This document shows, one piece after another, positions 32,335-41,825 of a stretch of DNA of 64,000 bases. Both the position numbers and the translations under genes were made by a program. The DNA is taken from positions 726,019-790,018 of the forward strand of contig NZ_LT854640.1 of NCBI RefSeq assembly GCF_900184255.1. Direction: 5' to 3'. The notes beneath the pieces were generated by a model that worked only from the letters and a program-made list of their open reading frames with translations, did no database searches and was not told the origin of the DNA. Source of the stretch: Haloimpatiens massiliensis (lineage in GTDB: Bacteria; Bacillota; Clostridia; Clostridiales; Clostridiaceae). The first letter of the stretch is position 1, and every line of letters starts with the position of its first letter.

Positions 32335-34401
32335 ATGACAAAAGTTAGAATATATGAATTAGCAAAGGAACTAGGAGTTTCTAGCAAAGAGTTAATTAGC
32401 GTTTTATTCGAAGAATTTGGAATAAAAGCTAAAAATCATATGAGTGTTATTGAATCGGAAGATGCGGATTTAATCAAAGAACTTTATGAAGAAAAAAATG
32501 ATACGGAAGAAGAAAAAGTTGTAAGTTCAAATGAGAGTAAAAAAGTAAATACTTCTTCTAAGGGTACAAAAAAGGCAAATAAACCACAAACTGAAAAAAA
32601 ACAAACTGGTGCATCTAAAGAAGAATCAAATGATGAAGAAATAATAATTGAGATGGAAGAAACTATCACAGTTAAAGATCTTTCAGATCAACTTAAAAAA
32701 CCTTATGCAGAAGTTATAAAACAATTAATGCTTTTAGGTGTTATGGCTTCAGTTAACCAAGAAATAGATGTAAACACTGCAGAGAAACTTGCAGAAAAAT
32801 ATAATGCATTAGTTGCTCAAAAAGAAGAGGGCATTAATGAAGAAGAGTTAGAAGAAACAGAAATGGAAGAGGAAGATAATGAAGGTCAAGAAAAAAGACC
32901 TCCAATAGTTACAGTAATGGGTCACGTGGACCATGGTAAGACTTCATTATTAGATGCTATAAGAAAGAGTAAAGTAACAACTACTGAAGCAGGCGGAATT
33001 ACCCAACACATAGGTGCTTATACAGTTCAAATAAATGATGAAAAAATTACTTTCTTAGATACACCAGGCCATGAAGCTTTTACTTCTATGAGAGCTAGAG
33101 GAGCTCAAGTTACTGATATAGTAATATTAGTAGTAGCGGCAGATGATGGAATAATGCCTCAAACTAAAGAAGCTATAAGTCACTGTAAGGCAGCTAATGT
33201 TCCAATAATTGTAGCTATCAACAAAATGGATAAGGTTTCAGCAAACCCAGATAGAGTAAAACAGGAATTAACTGAATATGATCTTATACCAGAAGACTGG
33301 GGCGGAAATACTATTTGTGTTCCAGTATCAGCTCATACTAAAGATGGTATAGATGAACTTTTAGAAATGGTAGTTTTAACATCAGAAATGCTAGAATTAA
33401 AAGCAGATGCAAAAAGAAGTGGTAAAGGAACTGTTGTAGAAGCAAAATTAGATAAAGGCAGAGGTCCTGTAGCTACACTATTAGTTCAAAATGGTACTTT
33501 AGAAACAGGTGATTCTATAATAGTTGGTTCTACTTATGGAAGAATAAGAGCTATGTTTGATGATAAAGGTAAAAAAATAAAATCAGCAGGTCCATCTATA
33601 CCAGTAGAAATATTAGGATTATCTGAAGTTCCTGAAGCAGGAGACAAATTCAACGTGGTTAAAGATGAAAAAACTGCTAGAATTATGGCTGATAAGAGAA
33701 AAGAAAAATTAAGAGAACAAAGACTTCATTCTTCACATAAAGTTTCACTAGAAGATTTGTATAACCAAATACAAGAAGGAACTGTTAGAGAACTTGATAT
33801 AATAGTTAAGGCTGATGTTCAAGGTTCCGTTGAGGCAGTAAAACAGTCTTTTGAAAAATTATCTACAGAGTCCGTAAAAGTTAGGGTAATACATGGCGGT
33901 GTAGGTGCTATAAATGAAACAGATGTTATATTAGCCACAGCATCTACAGCTATAATAATAGGATTTAATGTAAGACCAGATGCTAAAACTTCAGAATTAG
34001 CTGAAAAAGAAAATGTAGACATTAAAACATACAGAGTTATATATGATGCAATAGAAGATATTAAGAAGGCAATGGTAGGTCTTTTAGAACCAGAATATAA
34101 AGAAGTGGTTTTAGGAACTGCAGAAGTTAGGCAGACTTATAAAGTATCAAATGTAGGAACTGTAGCAGGATGTTATGTTCAAAACGGAAAAATAACTAGA
34201 AATAGTAAATTAAGAATTATAAGGGATGGTATTGTAATATTTGAGTCAGAAATTGCCTCTTTAAAGAGATTCAAGGACGATGTAAAAGAAGCGGCAACAG
34301 GATATGAATGTGGTATAATGGTAGAAAACTTCAATGATATTAAAGAAGGAGATTTACTAGAAGCTTATATAATTGAAGAGATTAAACCTCAAACCTTATA
34401 A
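32335..34401 (+). CDS. infB: Translation initiation factor IF-2
   Basis: GTPase delivering fMet-tRNA to the 30S subunit. 688 residues. An N-terminal IF2N helix-turn (VRIYELAKELGVSSKEL) is followed by a low-complexity charged linker (~50-110) and a second IF2N-like domain. The G domain has GHVDHGKTSLLD near 196, DTPGHEAF and NKMDK. Domains II-IV end KRFKDDVKEAATGYECGIMVENF. GGGGGTGA precedes ATG 32335. Intact and typical. Confidence 0.98.
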   Translation: MTKVRIYELAKELGVSSKELISVLFEEFGIKAKNHMSVIESEDADLIKELYEEKNDTEEEKVVSSNESKKVNTSSKGTKKANKPQTEKKQTGASKEESNDEEIIIEMEETITVKDLSDQLKKPYAEVIKQLMLLGVMASVNQEIDVNTAEKLAEKYNALVAQKEEGINEEELEETEMEEEDNEGQEKRPPIVTVMGHVDHGKTSLLDAIRKSKVTTTEAGGITQHIGAYTVQINDEKITFLDTPGHEAFTSMRARGAQVTDIVILVVAADDGIMPQTKEAISHCKAANVPIIVAINKMDKVSANPDRVKQELTEYDLIPEDWGGNTICVPVSAHTKDGIDELLEMVVLTSEMLELKADAKRSGKGTVVEAKLDKGRGPVATLLVQNGTLETGDSIIVGSTYGRIRAMFDDKGKKIKSAGPSIPVEILGLSEVPEAGDKFNVVKDEKTARIMADKRKEKLREQRLHSSHKVSLEDLYNQIQEGTVRELDIIVKADVQGSVEAVKQSFEKLSTESVKVRVIHGGVGAINETDVILATASTAIIIGFNVRPDAKTSELAEKENVDIKTYRVIYDAIEDIKKAMVGLLEPEYKEVVLGTAEVRQTYKVSNVGTVAGCYVQNGKITRNSKLRIIRDGIVIFESEIASLKRFKDDVKEAATGYECGIMVENFNDIKEGDLLEAYIIEEIKPQTL

Positions 34402-34429
34402 TGTCCCTTACTAAAAAGGAGTGATATTA

Positions 34430-34795
34430 ATGGGAAAATATAGAGGCGGAAGAATAAATGAGGAATTAAAAAGAGAAATTAGCTCCATAATTCAAAATGA
34501 TATAAAAGATCCTAGAGTAAATACTATGATAAGTGTTACGGATGTAAATGTTACTAAAGATTTACACTATGCTAAAGTGTATGTAAGTATATTTGGAAAT
34601 CACTCTGAAAAAGAAGAAACACTAGAAATATTAAAAAATTCCTCAGGATTTATAAGAAGAGAAATAGGTAGAAGAGTTAATTTAAGACATACTCCTGAAA
34701 TAATATTAGAGATGGATAATAGCATAGAACATGGAATGCATATAGACTCTCTTTTAGAAAAAATAAAGGAGAAGGGTCAAAATGATAATGAATGA
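34430..34795 (+). CDS. rbfA: 30S ribosome-binding factor RbfA
   Basis: 121 residues with a KH-like fold; needed for 16S rRNA 5' maturation and cold growth. Motifs: KYRGGRINEELKREISSIIQ, DPRVNTMISVTDVNVTKDLHYAKVYVS and LRHTPEI. GTG 34421 also opens the frame but overlaps the AAAGGAG site; ATG 34430 is 8 nt from it. The end overlaps nrnA by 14 nt. Confidence 0.97.
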   Translation: MGKYRGGRINEELKREISSIIQNDIKDPRVNTMISVTDVNVTKDLHYAKVYVSIFGNHSEKEETLEILKNSSGFIRREIGRRVNLRHTPEIILEMDNSIEHGMHIDSLLEKIKEKGQNDNE

Positions 34796-35744
34796 AATAT
34801 TGAAAAAAATTAGTGAAAGTGAAAATATAGTTATAACTTTTCATGAGTCACCTGATGGTGATTCTATTGGAACTTCTTTAGCTCTTATGCAAGGACTAAA
34901 GAAGCTCCATAAACATGTAAAAATAATTTCTAAGGATAGTACACCTAAGTATCTCCAATTTTTGCCTTATTCAAAGGAAATAAATGGTGAAAATAGAATT
35001 ATACCCAAAAATACTGATTGTGTATTGGTGGTTGATTGTGGAGATGTTAAGAGAATAAATGTTGAAAATCTAAACTTAGAAAATAAAGATTATATATTAG
35101 TAAATATAGATCACCATCTATCAAATGAGATGTATGGAGATTATAACTATGTGAACACGGATGCTATAGCTGTGGCCGAAATTATATATGAAATTATGAA
35201 CAAAATGGATATATCTATAGATATGGATATTGCAACATGTCTATATACTTCACTAATAACTGACAGTGGTTCTTTTAAACATTCAGGTACCACTTCAACT
35301 ACTCATGCTATTGCTGGAGAACTTATTGATATAGGTATAGATTTTAGTGAAATCCATAGAAAGGTTTTTGAAAATAAGCCTTTGAATAAAATTAAATTAT
35401 ATGGAAAAATCATTGAAAATATGAATGTGATTTCCAATGGTAAGTTGTGCATAATGAAAGTAACAAAAGATATGTTAGATTCCATAGGTGTAGAATCTGA
35501 TGATACAGGTGATGCTATATCCTTTGGCACCAATATAGACACTGTTGAAGTGGTCGCACTTTTAAAGGAATGGAATAATGGTACTAAAATAAGTTTAAGA
35601 TCTAAAAATAAAGTGGATGTTAGAAGAATAGCTGAAATGTACAAGGGTGGAGGACATACAAGGGCTGCAGGGATGTTTTTAGAATTACCTATGGATAAAG
35701 CTGAAGAAACTATTATAAAAGTAATAGAAAAAGAGTTGAGATAA
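34782..35744 (+). CDS. nrnA: DHH/DHHA1 phosphoesterase NrnA (nanoRNase / pAp phosphatase)
   Basis: 320 residues, degrading 2-5-nt RNAs and in Bacillus also pAp and c-di-NMP breakdown products. DHH domain: HESPDGDSIGTSLAL, VDCGD, IDHHLSN and DSGSFKHS, the metal ligands. DHHA1: VRRIAEMYKGGGHTRAAGM. The start overlaps the end of rbfA; ATG 34782 is preferred over ATG 34788 by spacing to AAGGG. truB follows 2 nt after the stop. Confidence 0.95.
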   Translation: MIMNEILKKISESENIVITFHESPDGDSIGTSLALMQGLKKLHKHVKIISKDSTPKYLQFLPYSKEINGENRIIPKNTDCVLVVDCGDVKRINVENLNLENKDYILVNIDHHLSNEMYGDYNYVNTDAIAVAEIIYEIMNKMDISIDMDIATCLYTSLITDSGSFKHSGTTSTTHAIAGELIDIGIDFSEIHRKVFENKPLNKIKLYGKIIENMNVISNGKLCIMKVTKDMLDSIGVESDDTGDAISFGTNIDTVEVVALLKEWNNGTKISLRSKNKVDVRRIAEMYKGGGHTRAAGMFLELPMDKAEETIIKVIEKELR

Positions 35745-35746
35745 GT

Positions 35747-36616
35747 ATGAATGGTGTATTAAATATATATAAACCAGAGGGTATTACTTCTTTTGATGTT
35801 GTAAAGTCTATAAGAAAAATAACTGGCGAAAAAAAAGTTGGTCATGCAGGAACATTAGACCCTATGGCCTCTGGCATACTTCCAGTATGTCTAGGCAAGG
35901 GTACTAAAATTATAGAGTATATAATGGAAAATCATAAAGTATATATAACTAAATTAAAATTAGGTGTAATTACAGATACTTATGATAGAGAAGGAAGAAT
36001 TATAGAAGAAAAAAACATAGAGAACATAAGTGAGGAAAGAGTAAGAGAAGTAATAAACTCTTTTGTAGGCGAAATAGATCAAATACCACCTATGTACTCT
36101 GCATTAAAGGTTGGTGGCAAAAGACTTTATGAATTAGCGCGTGAAGGTATCGAGATAGAAAGAAATGCTAGAAAAATAAATATTGATAGTATAGAGATTT
36201 TAGATATTGATATACCTTATGTAAAATTTAAAGTTGCATGTTCCAAGGGAACTTATATAAGAAGTCTTTGCTATGATATAGGTAAATCCTTAAGTTTAGG
36301 AGCTACTATGTGGGAGCTTGAAAGGACAGAAAATGGACCTTTTAAAAAGGAAAATTCTCAACTTCTTTCAACGTTAGATTCAAATAATGTAGAAGATTAC
36401 TGTATTTCAATAGAAGATGCTTTGAATAAGTATCCTAAGTTAGTGGTAAAAGAAAATACAGCTACTTTATTAAGAAACGGCGTTCAAGTAAAAAATAAAT
36501 ATCTCATAGGAGATATTCCTTTAGATCAGATGTACAGAATATATGATGAGAAAACTTTTATGGGGATTGGAATTAGGACAGTTAATGGTTTGAAAATATC
36601 CAAATTATTGTCTTAA
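35747..36616 (+). CDS. truB: tRNA pseudouridine(55) synthase TruB
   Basis: Makes pseudouridine 55 in the T loop of tRNAs. 289 residues: GVLNIYKPEGITSFDVV, the catalytic loop GHAGTLDPMASGILPVCLG with Asp near 39, VYITKLKLGVITDTYDREG, MYSALKVGGKRLYELAREG, CSKGTYIRSLCYDIG and a C-terminal PUA-like region. It starts 2 nt after nrnA, so it is coupled to it. Confidence 0.97.
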   Translation: MNGVLNIYKPEGITSFDVVKSIRKITGEKKVGHAGTLDPMASGILPVCLGKGTKIIEYIMENHKVYITKLKLGVITDTYDREGRIIEEKNIENISEERVREVINSFVGEIDQIPPMYSALKVGGKRLYELAREGIEIERNARKINIDSIEILDIDIPYVKFKVACSKGTYIRSLCYDIGKSLSLGATMWELERTENGPFKKENSQLLSTLDSNNVEDYCISIEDALNKYPKLVVKENTATLLRNGVQVKNKYLIGDIPLDQMYRIYDEKTFMGIGIRTVNGLKISKLLS

Positions 36617-36646
36617 CCTATATATAATAAAATAGAGGTAATTTTT

Positions 36647-37558
36647 ATGATAGTTATGGAAGATAAGTTCGAAATTGTTTTACCATACAAAACATATGTG
36701 GCACTAGGTAATTTTGACGGTTTGCATATAGGACATATGGAATTAATAAATAAAACTATAAACAGTGCAAAAAAGAATAATATTAAATCTATGGTTTATA
36801 CTTTTAAAAAACATCCATTAAGTATAATAAATAAAGATTTAACACCCAAAATTATAATTGATAATGATACAAAAATTAGTTATCTTGATGAAATAGGTGT
36901 AGATTTAGTAAATTTTGTTCCATTTGATGAAGAATGTATGAATATGGAGCCAGAAAAATTTATTGAATTGCTTATAAATCACTATAACGTTAAGGGAGTT
37001 ACTGTAGGTTTTAATTTTAGATTTGGAAAAAAGAATTCAGGTAATATAGAGATACTAAAGAAATTAAGCACTGAAATGGGATTTGAATTAAATGTAATTG
37101 AGCCTATAAAAATAGATGAACATGTAGTAAGTAGTACATATATAAGAAATTTAATATTTAATGGTGATATAGAAAAAGCTAATAAGCTACTTTATTCTAA
37201 TTTAACTTTAGCAGGTAAAGTGGTTAAAGGTAAAAGATTAGGAAATAAAATAGGATTTCCTACTGCAAATATAAGTTTTAATGAAAACTTGATAGTTCCT
37301 AAGGTAGGAGTTTATTATACAAAAGTACAGTATCAAAATGAAAGTTATAAAGGTATAACCAATGTAGGATATAGTCCTACTGTAGATGGTGAAAATTTTA
37401 CCATTGAAACTCATATACTTGACTTCAAAGAAAATATATATGGAAAAGAAATAAAAATTAGTTTCATAAAAAGAATCAGAGATGAAGTTAAATTTAACAG
37501 TGTATATGGACTTATGGAGCAATTAAATAGAGACAAAATATTTGCATATAAACAGTAA
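36647..37558 (+). CDS. ribF: Bifunctional riboflavin kinase / FAD synthetase
   Basis: 303 residues. The N-terminal FAD synthetase (nucleotidyltransferase) has ALGNFDGLHIGHMELI, the HxGH motif, and VGFNFRFGKKNSG; SSTYIRNLIFNGDI leads to the C-terminal flavokinase with VVKGKRLGNKIGFPTANI and GVYYTKVQY. Converts riboflavin to FMN and FAD. AGAGG is 8 nt before ATG 36647. It ends the rimP-ribF operon; rpsO then has its own promoter. Confidence 0.97.
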   Translation: MIVMEDKFEIVLPYKTYVALGNFDGLHIGHMELINKTINSAKKNNIKSMVYTFKKHPLSIINKDLTPKIIIDNDTKISYLDEIGVDLVNFVPFDEECMNMEPEKFIELLINHYNVKGVTVGFNFRFGKKNSGNIEILKKLSTEMGFELNVIEPIKIDEHVVSSTYIRNLIFNGDIEKANKLLYSNLTLAGKVVKGKRLGNKIGFPTANISFNENLIVPKVGVYYTKVQYQNESYKGITNVGYSPTVDGENFTIETHILDFKENIYGKEIKISFIKRIRDEVKFNSVYGLMEQLNRDKIFAYKQ

Positions 37559-37585
37559 TTTAAATGAAAAATTTAGAAAAATTAA

Positions 37586-37614
37586 TTTACAATATAAAAT
37601 ATATTTGTTATAAT
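37586..37614 (+). promoter_or_regulatory. Probable rpsO promoter (extended -10)
   Basis: TTTACA at 37586-37591, a 17-nt spacer and TATAAT at 37609-37614 preceded by TGT. Predicted start ~37621. Confidence 0.7.
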
Positions 37615-37620
37615 TACATA

Positions 37621-37690
37621 GTGAACCATAACCTATGAATAATGCATTGCCGACGTTATTCATGGATTAGTGGGGATTAACAATTGGAGG
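37621..37690 (+). ncRNA. rpsO leader with hairpin, probable S15 autoregulatory element
   Basis: CTATGAATAA (37633-37642) and TTATTCATGG (37656-37665) form a 10-bp stem with one G-U pair, closing a 13-nt GC-richer loop (TGCATTGCCGACG). GTGGGGATT and the site TTGGAGG (37684-37690) follow. S15 controls its own synthesis through leader structures in many bacteria, with several unrelated architectures. Assignment is by position and pairing. Confidence 0.5.
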
Positions 37691-37699
37691 TGTACAATA

Positions 37700-37963
37700 A
37701 TGGATAAGGCTAAAAAATTAGAAATAATCGAAAAATTTGCTGCTCATGAAGGAGATACTGGTTCTCCAGAAGTGCAAATAGCATTACTAACTGAAAGAAT
37801 CAACCACTTAAATGAACACTTAAAGTCTCATAAAAAAGACCACCACTCAAGAAGAGGTCTTTTAATGATGGTTGGTAAAAGAAAAGGTCTTTTAAGCTAC
37901 TTAAAAGAACGTGATATTGAAAGATATCGTAAGATTTTAGCAGAATTACATTTAAGAAAGTAA
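37700..37963 (+). CDS. rpsO: 30S ribosomal protein S15
   Basis: 87-residue four-helix S15, a primary 16S rRNA binder: DTGSPEVQIALLTERINHLNEHLK, HKKDHHSRRGLLMMVGKR and LLSYLKERDIERYRKI. The open frame extends to a GTG at 37670, but TTGGAGG sits 9 nt before ATG 37700 and the family starts there. Followed at once by a terminator and then pnp, the universal pair. Confidence 0.98.
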   Translation: MDKAKKLEIIEKFAAHEGDTGSPEVQIALLTERINHLNEHLKSHKKDHHSRRGLLMMVGKRKGLLSYLKERDIERYRKILAELHLRK

Positions 37964-37989
37964 AATAGAGCGGTTTATCCGCTCTATTT
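37963..37989 (+). terminator. Intrinsic terminator after rpsO
   Basis: AAATAGAGCGG (37963-37973) pairs perfectly with CCGCTCTATTT (37979-37989), loop TTTAT. The stem begins in the rpsO stop codon. It would reduce read-through into pnp. Confidence 0.85.
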
Positions 37990-38056
37990 ATATAGTGAAA
38001 AATAAAATTCAATACATGGGATATAATATTATTAGTATTGAAAGGAGGTACATATT

Positions 38057-40165
38057 ATGAATAATGTATGTGAAACAACAGTTGCAGGTAGAAAATTATC
38101 AGTAGAATTTGGCAAAATTGGTATGTTATCTAATGCAGCAGTTTTGGTTAAATATGGTGATACAGCTATTTTAGTTAATGCAAATGCATCAAGTAAGCCT
38201 AGAGAGGGAATTGACTTTCTGCCTTTCAGCGTAGAATATCAAGAGAGGCTTTATTCCGTTGGTAAAATACCTGGAGGATTTATTAAGAGAGAAGGTAAAC
38301 CATCAGATAAGGCTATACTTACAGCTCGTGCTATAGATAGACCTCTTAGACCACTATTCCCAAAAGGGTATAGAAATGATGTTCAAGTTGTCTGTACAGT
38401 TTTATCAGTAGAACAGGATAATTTGCCAGAAATACTAGCTGCTAACAGTGCATCCATTGCTTTATGTTTATCTAGTATTCCTTATTCAGAACCTGTAGGA
38501 ACTGTGTCAGTTGGAATAGTAGATGATAAATTTGTAATAAATCCTACAGTGGAAGAAAGAGAAAAAAGTCCTTTGAATTTAACAGTTTCAGCCACAAGAA
38601 ACAGGGTTATGATGATAGAAGCTGGTGGAGATGAAATATCAGAAAGCACTATGTATGATGCCATAATGTTTGGATTTGAAGAGTGTAAGAAGATAGCAGA
38701 TTTTCAAGTAAAATTAATGGAAGTAATGGGTAAAGAAAAGAAAGAGCCTATATGTTTTAAAGCTGATGAAAATATTGAAAAAGAAGTTAGAGACTTTGCT
38801 TTTGATATGGTAAAAGAAACAATGTACATTACTGATAAAGATGAAAGAAATGAAAAATTAGATATAATCAAAGAAAAAATAAGTGATGAATTTAATGAAA
38901 AATATCCAGATAATCTAGTAGATATAGCAGATGTTGTATATAGAATGCAAAAAGAAGTAGTTAGAAACATGCTTTTAAATGAAAACAGAAGACCTGATGG
39001 AAGAGCATTTGATGAAATAAGGCCTATTAGTTGTGAAGTAGGATTACTTCCTAGAACACATGGTACGGGATTATTTACAAGAGGATTGACTCAAGTTTTA
39101 ACAGTGGCTACATTGGGTGCTTTAGGTGATGTTCAAATTATAGATGGTTTAGGTGCAGAAGAATCCAAAAGATATATGCATCATTACAATTTTCCATCTT
39201 ACAGTGTAGGAGAAGTTGGTCCAATGAGGGGACCAGGAAGAAGAGAGATAGGTCACGGTGCTTTAGCTGAAAAAGCATTAGAGCCATTGATTCCGTCAGA
39301 AGAAAAGTTTCCTTATACAATAAGATTAGTTTCTGAGGTATTAAGTTCTAATGGTTCTACATCACAAGCTAGTGTTTGTGGAAGTACCCTAGCACTTTTA
39401 GATGCGGGTGTTCCAATAAAAAGACCAGCGGCAGGAATTGCAATGGGCTTAATTACTAGTGAAGATTTATCTCATGAAGAAATTTTAACAGACATACAGG
39501 GCATGGAAGATTTCTTTGGAGATATGGATTTCAAGGTTGCTGGAACTGAAAAAGGTATAACAGCTATACAAGTAGATACAAAAATATCAGGACTTTCAAG
39601 TAACTGTATTCAAAAGGCTATAGAAGATGCTAAAAAAGCAAGACTTTATATATTAGGTAAAATAAATGAGTGTATTCCATCACCAAGAGAAGAATTATCT
39701 GAGTATGCACCTAGAGCTTATACTATGACAATAAATCCAGAAAAAATAAGAGACGTAATTGGTAGAGGTGGAGAAAACATCAATAAGATTATAGGTGAAA
39801 CTGGAGTAAAGATAGATATTAAAGAAGATGGAACTATATTCATACTTTCTAGTGATAAGGTAAGTGCTGATGCAGCTATTCAAATGATTGAAAACGTAAC
39901 TAGAGAAGTTGTTATTGGAGAAATATATCTAGGAAAAGTAACAAAAACAACTAACTTTGGAGCTTTTGTTGAAATACTTCCAGGAAAAGAAGGATTAGTT
40001 CATATTTCTCAACTAGACTTTAAACGTATAAACAAGGTTGAAGATATTGTATCTATTGGAGATGAAATATTAGTAAAAGTTACTGAAATAGATAAACAAG
40101 GACGAATAAATTTATCTAGAAAAGATGCTATAAAGGAATCTGAAAATAAAGAGGATCAAAAATAG
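38057..40165 (+). CDS. pnp: Polyribonucleotide nucleotidyltransferase (PNPase)
   Basis: 3'-5' phosphorolytic exoribonuclease, 702 residues. Two RNase PH domains: first with VDFLPFSVEYQERLY-type block (IDFLPFSVEYQERLYSVGKIPGG), second with RRPDGRAFDEIRPISCEVGLLPRTHGTGLFTRG over ~315-347 and GHGALAEKAL. The KH domain has RDVIGRGGENINKIIGETG and the S1 domain has GKVTKTTNFGAFVEILPGKEGLVHISQL. A strong AAAGGAGG is present. Works with RNase Y, encoded 9 kb away. Confidence 0.98.
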   Translation: MNNVCETTVAGRKLSVEFGKIGMLSNAAVLVKYGDTAILVNANASSKPREGIDFLPFSVEYQERLYSVGKIPGGFIKREGKPSDKAILTARAIDRPLRPLFPKGYRNDVQVVCTVLSVEQDNLPEILAANSASIALCLSSIPYSEPVGTVSVGIVDDKFVINPTVEEREKSPLNLTVSATRNRVMMIEAGGDEISESTMYDAIMFGFEECKKIADFQVKLMEVMGKEKKEPICFKADENIEKEVRDFAFDMVKETMYITDKDERNEKLDIIKEKISDEFNEKYPDNLVDIADVVYRMQKEVVRNMLLNENRRPDGRAFDEIRPISCEVGLLPRTHGTGLFTRGLTQVLTVATLGALGDVQIIDGLGAEESKRYMHHYNFPSYSVGEVGPMRGPGRREIGHGALAEKALEPLIPSEEKFPYTIRLVSEVLSSNGSTSQASVCGSTLALLDAGVPIKRPAAGIAMGLITSEDLSHEEILTDIQGMEDFFGDMDFKVAGTEKGITAIQVDTKISGLSSNCIQKAIEDAKKARLYILGKINECIPSPREELSEYAPRAYTMTINPEKIRDVIGRGGENINKIIGETGVKIDIKEDGTIFILSSDKVSADAAIQMIENVTREVVIGEIYLGKVTKTTNFGAFVEILPGKEGLVHISQLDFKRINKVEDIVSIGDEILVKVTEIDKQGRINLSRKDAIKESENKEDQK

Positions 40166-40191
40166 AAGGGCATTAATGCCTTTTTATTTTT
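40166..40191 (+). terminator. Intrinsic terminator after pnp
   Basis: GAAGGGCAT and ATGCCTTTTT form a 9-bp stem with wobble pairs and a TA loop, followed by ATTTTTTT. Confidence 0.75.
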
Positions 40192-40220
40192 TTATTATAT
40201 GGCATAGAAGGGTGAAATAG

Positions 40221-41480
40221 ATGTATAAACTTATTAAATTGCATAATGGTTTAAGAATAGTGCTAGAACATATTTCATATGTAAGTTCCGTAAGTGTAGG
40301 AGTCTTTATTGAAACTGGTTCAAGAAACGAACAGGAACAAACTAATGGAATTTCTCATTTTATAGAACACATGTTGTTTAAAGGTACATATAAAAGGGAT
40401 GCTAAGAAAATTGCTGAAACTATAGAAAATGTTGGTGCACAAATTAATGCTTTTACCAGCAAAGAAATGACTTGCTTTTATACTAAGAGTTTAAATACTC
40501 ATTTAGATTTATGTTTAGACATATTATCAGATATGCTACTAAATTCTAAATTATCTGAGAAAGACATTGAAAAAGAAAAAAATGTAATATATGAAGAAAT
40601 AAATATGAGTGAAGATTCACCAGAAGATGTTCTGATAGATTTACACAGCAAAGCTATTTGGGGTGATGATTCTTTATCTCTTCCTATATTAGGTACTAAG
40701 GAAAGTTTGGAGCAGTTTAACAGTGAAAAATTAAAAGAGTATATGTGTAAATATTATATACCTGAGAATTCTGTAATATCTATATGCGGCAATTTTAATG
40801 TAGATATTATTGAAAGCTTAGTAGGGGAATATTTCGGCCATTGGCATGTTAATGAAAGTAAAAAAGTAATAACTAGTTACTCTAACCCATTAATTTTAAA
40901 AAATAATTTATATAAGAAGAAACAAATTGAGCAATTACATATAAGCTTAGGTATACCGGGAATAGAAATGGGCAACGATAAAATATACCCTTTAATAATC
41001 CTAAGTAATATATTTGGTGGTGGAGCCTCTTCTATACTATTTCAAAAATTGAGAGAAGAAATGGGAATTTGCTACTCTGTATATTGTGGTATGTCTTCTA
41101 TGAAAAATACTGGAATTATAAACATATATGTTGGATTAAATCCTTCTGGAGCTGTAAAAGCAATAAATGCTATAAAGGAAGAAATAAAAAACTTTATAGA
41201 AAAAGGTATAAATGAAGAACAACTTTATAATGCCAAGGAACAATTGAAAGGAAGCTATATACTGGGCTTAGAAAGCACTAGCAGTAGAATGTTTTCTAAT
41301 GGTAAATCTGCATTGTTCCAAAATAAAATTAAAACTCCTGAGGAAATTTTAAGCAAAATAGATAAAATATCTATGGAACAGATAAGTAATACTATGAATT
41401 GTACTTTTAAAAAGAGTATTGTAAACTCATCATTTGTAGGCGATGTTTCTAGCATAGATGAAATAATTAAGAATCTGTAA
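40221..41480 (+). CDS. M16-family zinc metalloprotease (MlpA/YmxG-like)
   Basis: 419 residues, pitrilysin/processing-peptidase family. The inverted zinc motif HFIEH is at ~47-51 in NGISHFIEHMLFKGT, with the downstream Glu in EKNVIYEEINMSEDSPED. The C-terminal half is the inactive M16_C domain (FGGGASSILFQKLREEMGICYSV). Located after pnp as ymxG is in Bacillus, where the product is thought to regulate protease expression. No signal peptide, so cytosolic. Confidence 0.93.
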   Translation: MYKLIKLHNGLRIVLEHISYVSSVSVGVFIETGSRNEQEQTNGISHFIEHMLFKGTYKRDAKKIAETIENVGAQINAFTSKEMTCFYTKSLNTHLDLCLDILSDMLLNSKLSEKDIEKEKNVIYEEINMSEDSPEDVLIDLHSKAIWGDDSLSLPILGTKESLEQFNSEKLKEYMCKYYIPENSVISICGNFNVDIIESLVGEYFGHWHVNESKKVITSYSNPLILKNNLYKKKQIEQLHISLGIPGIEMGNDKIYPLIILSNIFGGGASSILFQKLREEMGICYSVYCGMSSMKNTGIINIYVGLNPSGAVKAINAIKEEIKNFIEKGINEEQLYNAKEQLKGSYILGLESTSSRMFSNGKSALFQNKIKTPEEILSKIDKISMEQISNTMNCTFKKSIVNSSFVGDVSSIDEIIKNL

Positions 41481-41537
41481 TATTCCAATAAGCCTTTTCA
41501 TAGTATTTTTATGAAAGGTATTTTGGGAGGGATTTTT

Positions 41538-41813
41538 ATGGAAGATAACATAAGGTTATTTAGTTCAATGGATCATTTTGAAATAATAAATATAAATGAT
41601 GGTGACAAGCATGGATATTTATGTGATAATGATATTGTAATTGATGAAAAAGGCGAATTTAAATGTTTAATTTTAAATGAACCTAAGAATAGATTCTCTT
41701 TTTTTAGTAACAATACGTTTAGTGAAGTGCCTTGGGAATATATAAAAAAAATAGGTTCTAAAACTATTATAATAGATATAGACGATAGACTAATGAAAAA
41801 AACTGGTGTGTAG
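41538..41813 (+). CDS. ymxH: YlmC/YmxH-family PRC-barrel protein
   Basis: 91 residues with a PRC-barrel-like pattern: DHFEIININDGDKHGYLCDNDIVIDEKGEFKCLIL (residues ~11-45) and VPWEYIKKIGSKTIIIDID. In Bacillus, ymxH lies at the same place between ymxG and dapG and is annotated as a sporulation-family protein without clear role. GGGAGG precedes ATG 41538; an ATG at 41511 in the same frame lacks a site. Confidence 0.88.
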   Translation: MEDNIRLFSSMDHFEIININDGDKHGYLCDNDIVIDEKGEFKCLILNEPKNRFSFFSNNTFSEVPWEYIKKIGSKTIIIDIDDRLMKKTGV

Positions 41814-41825
41814 TGGAGGATGAAA

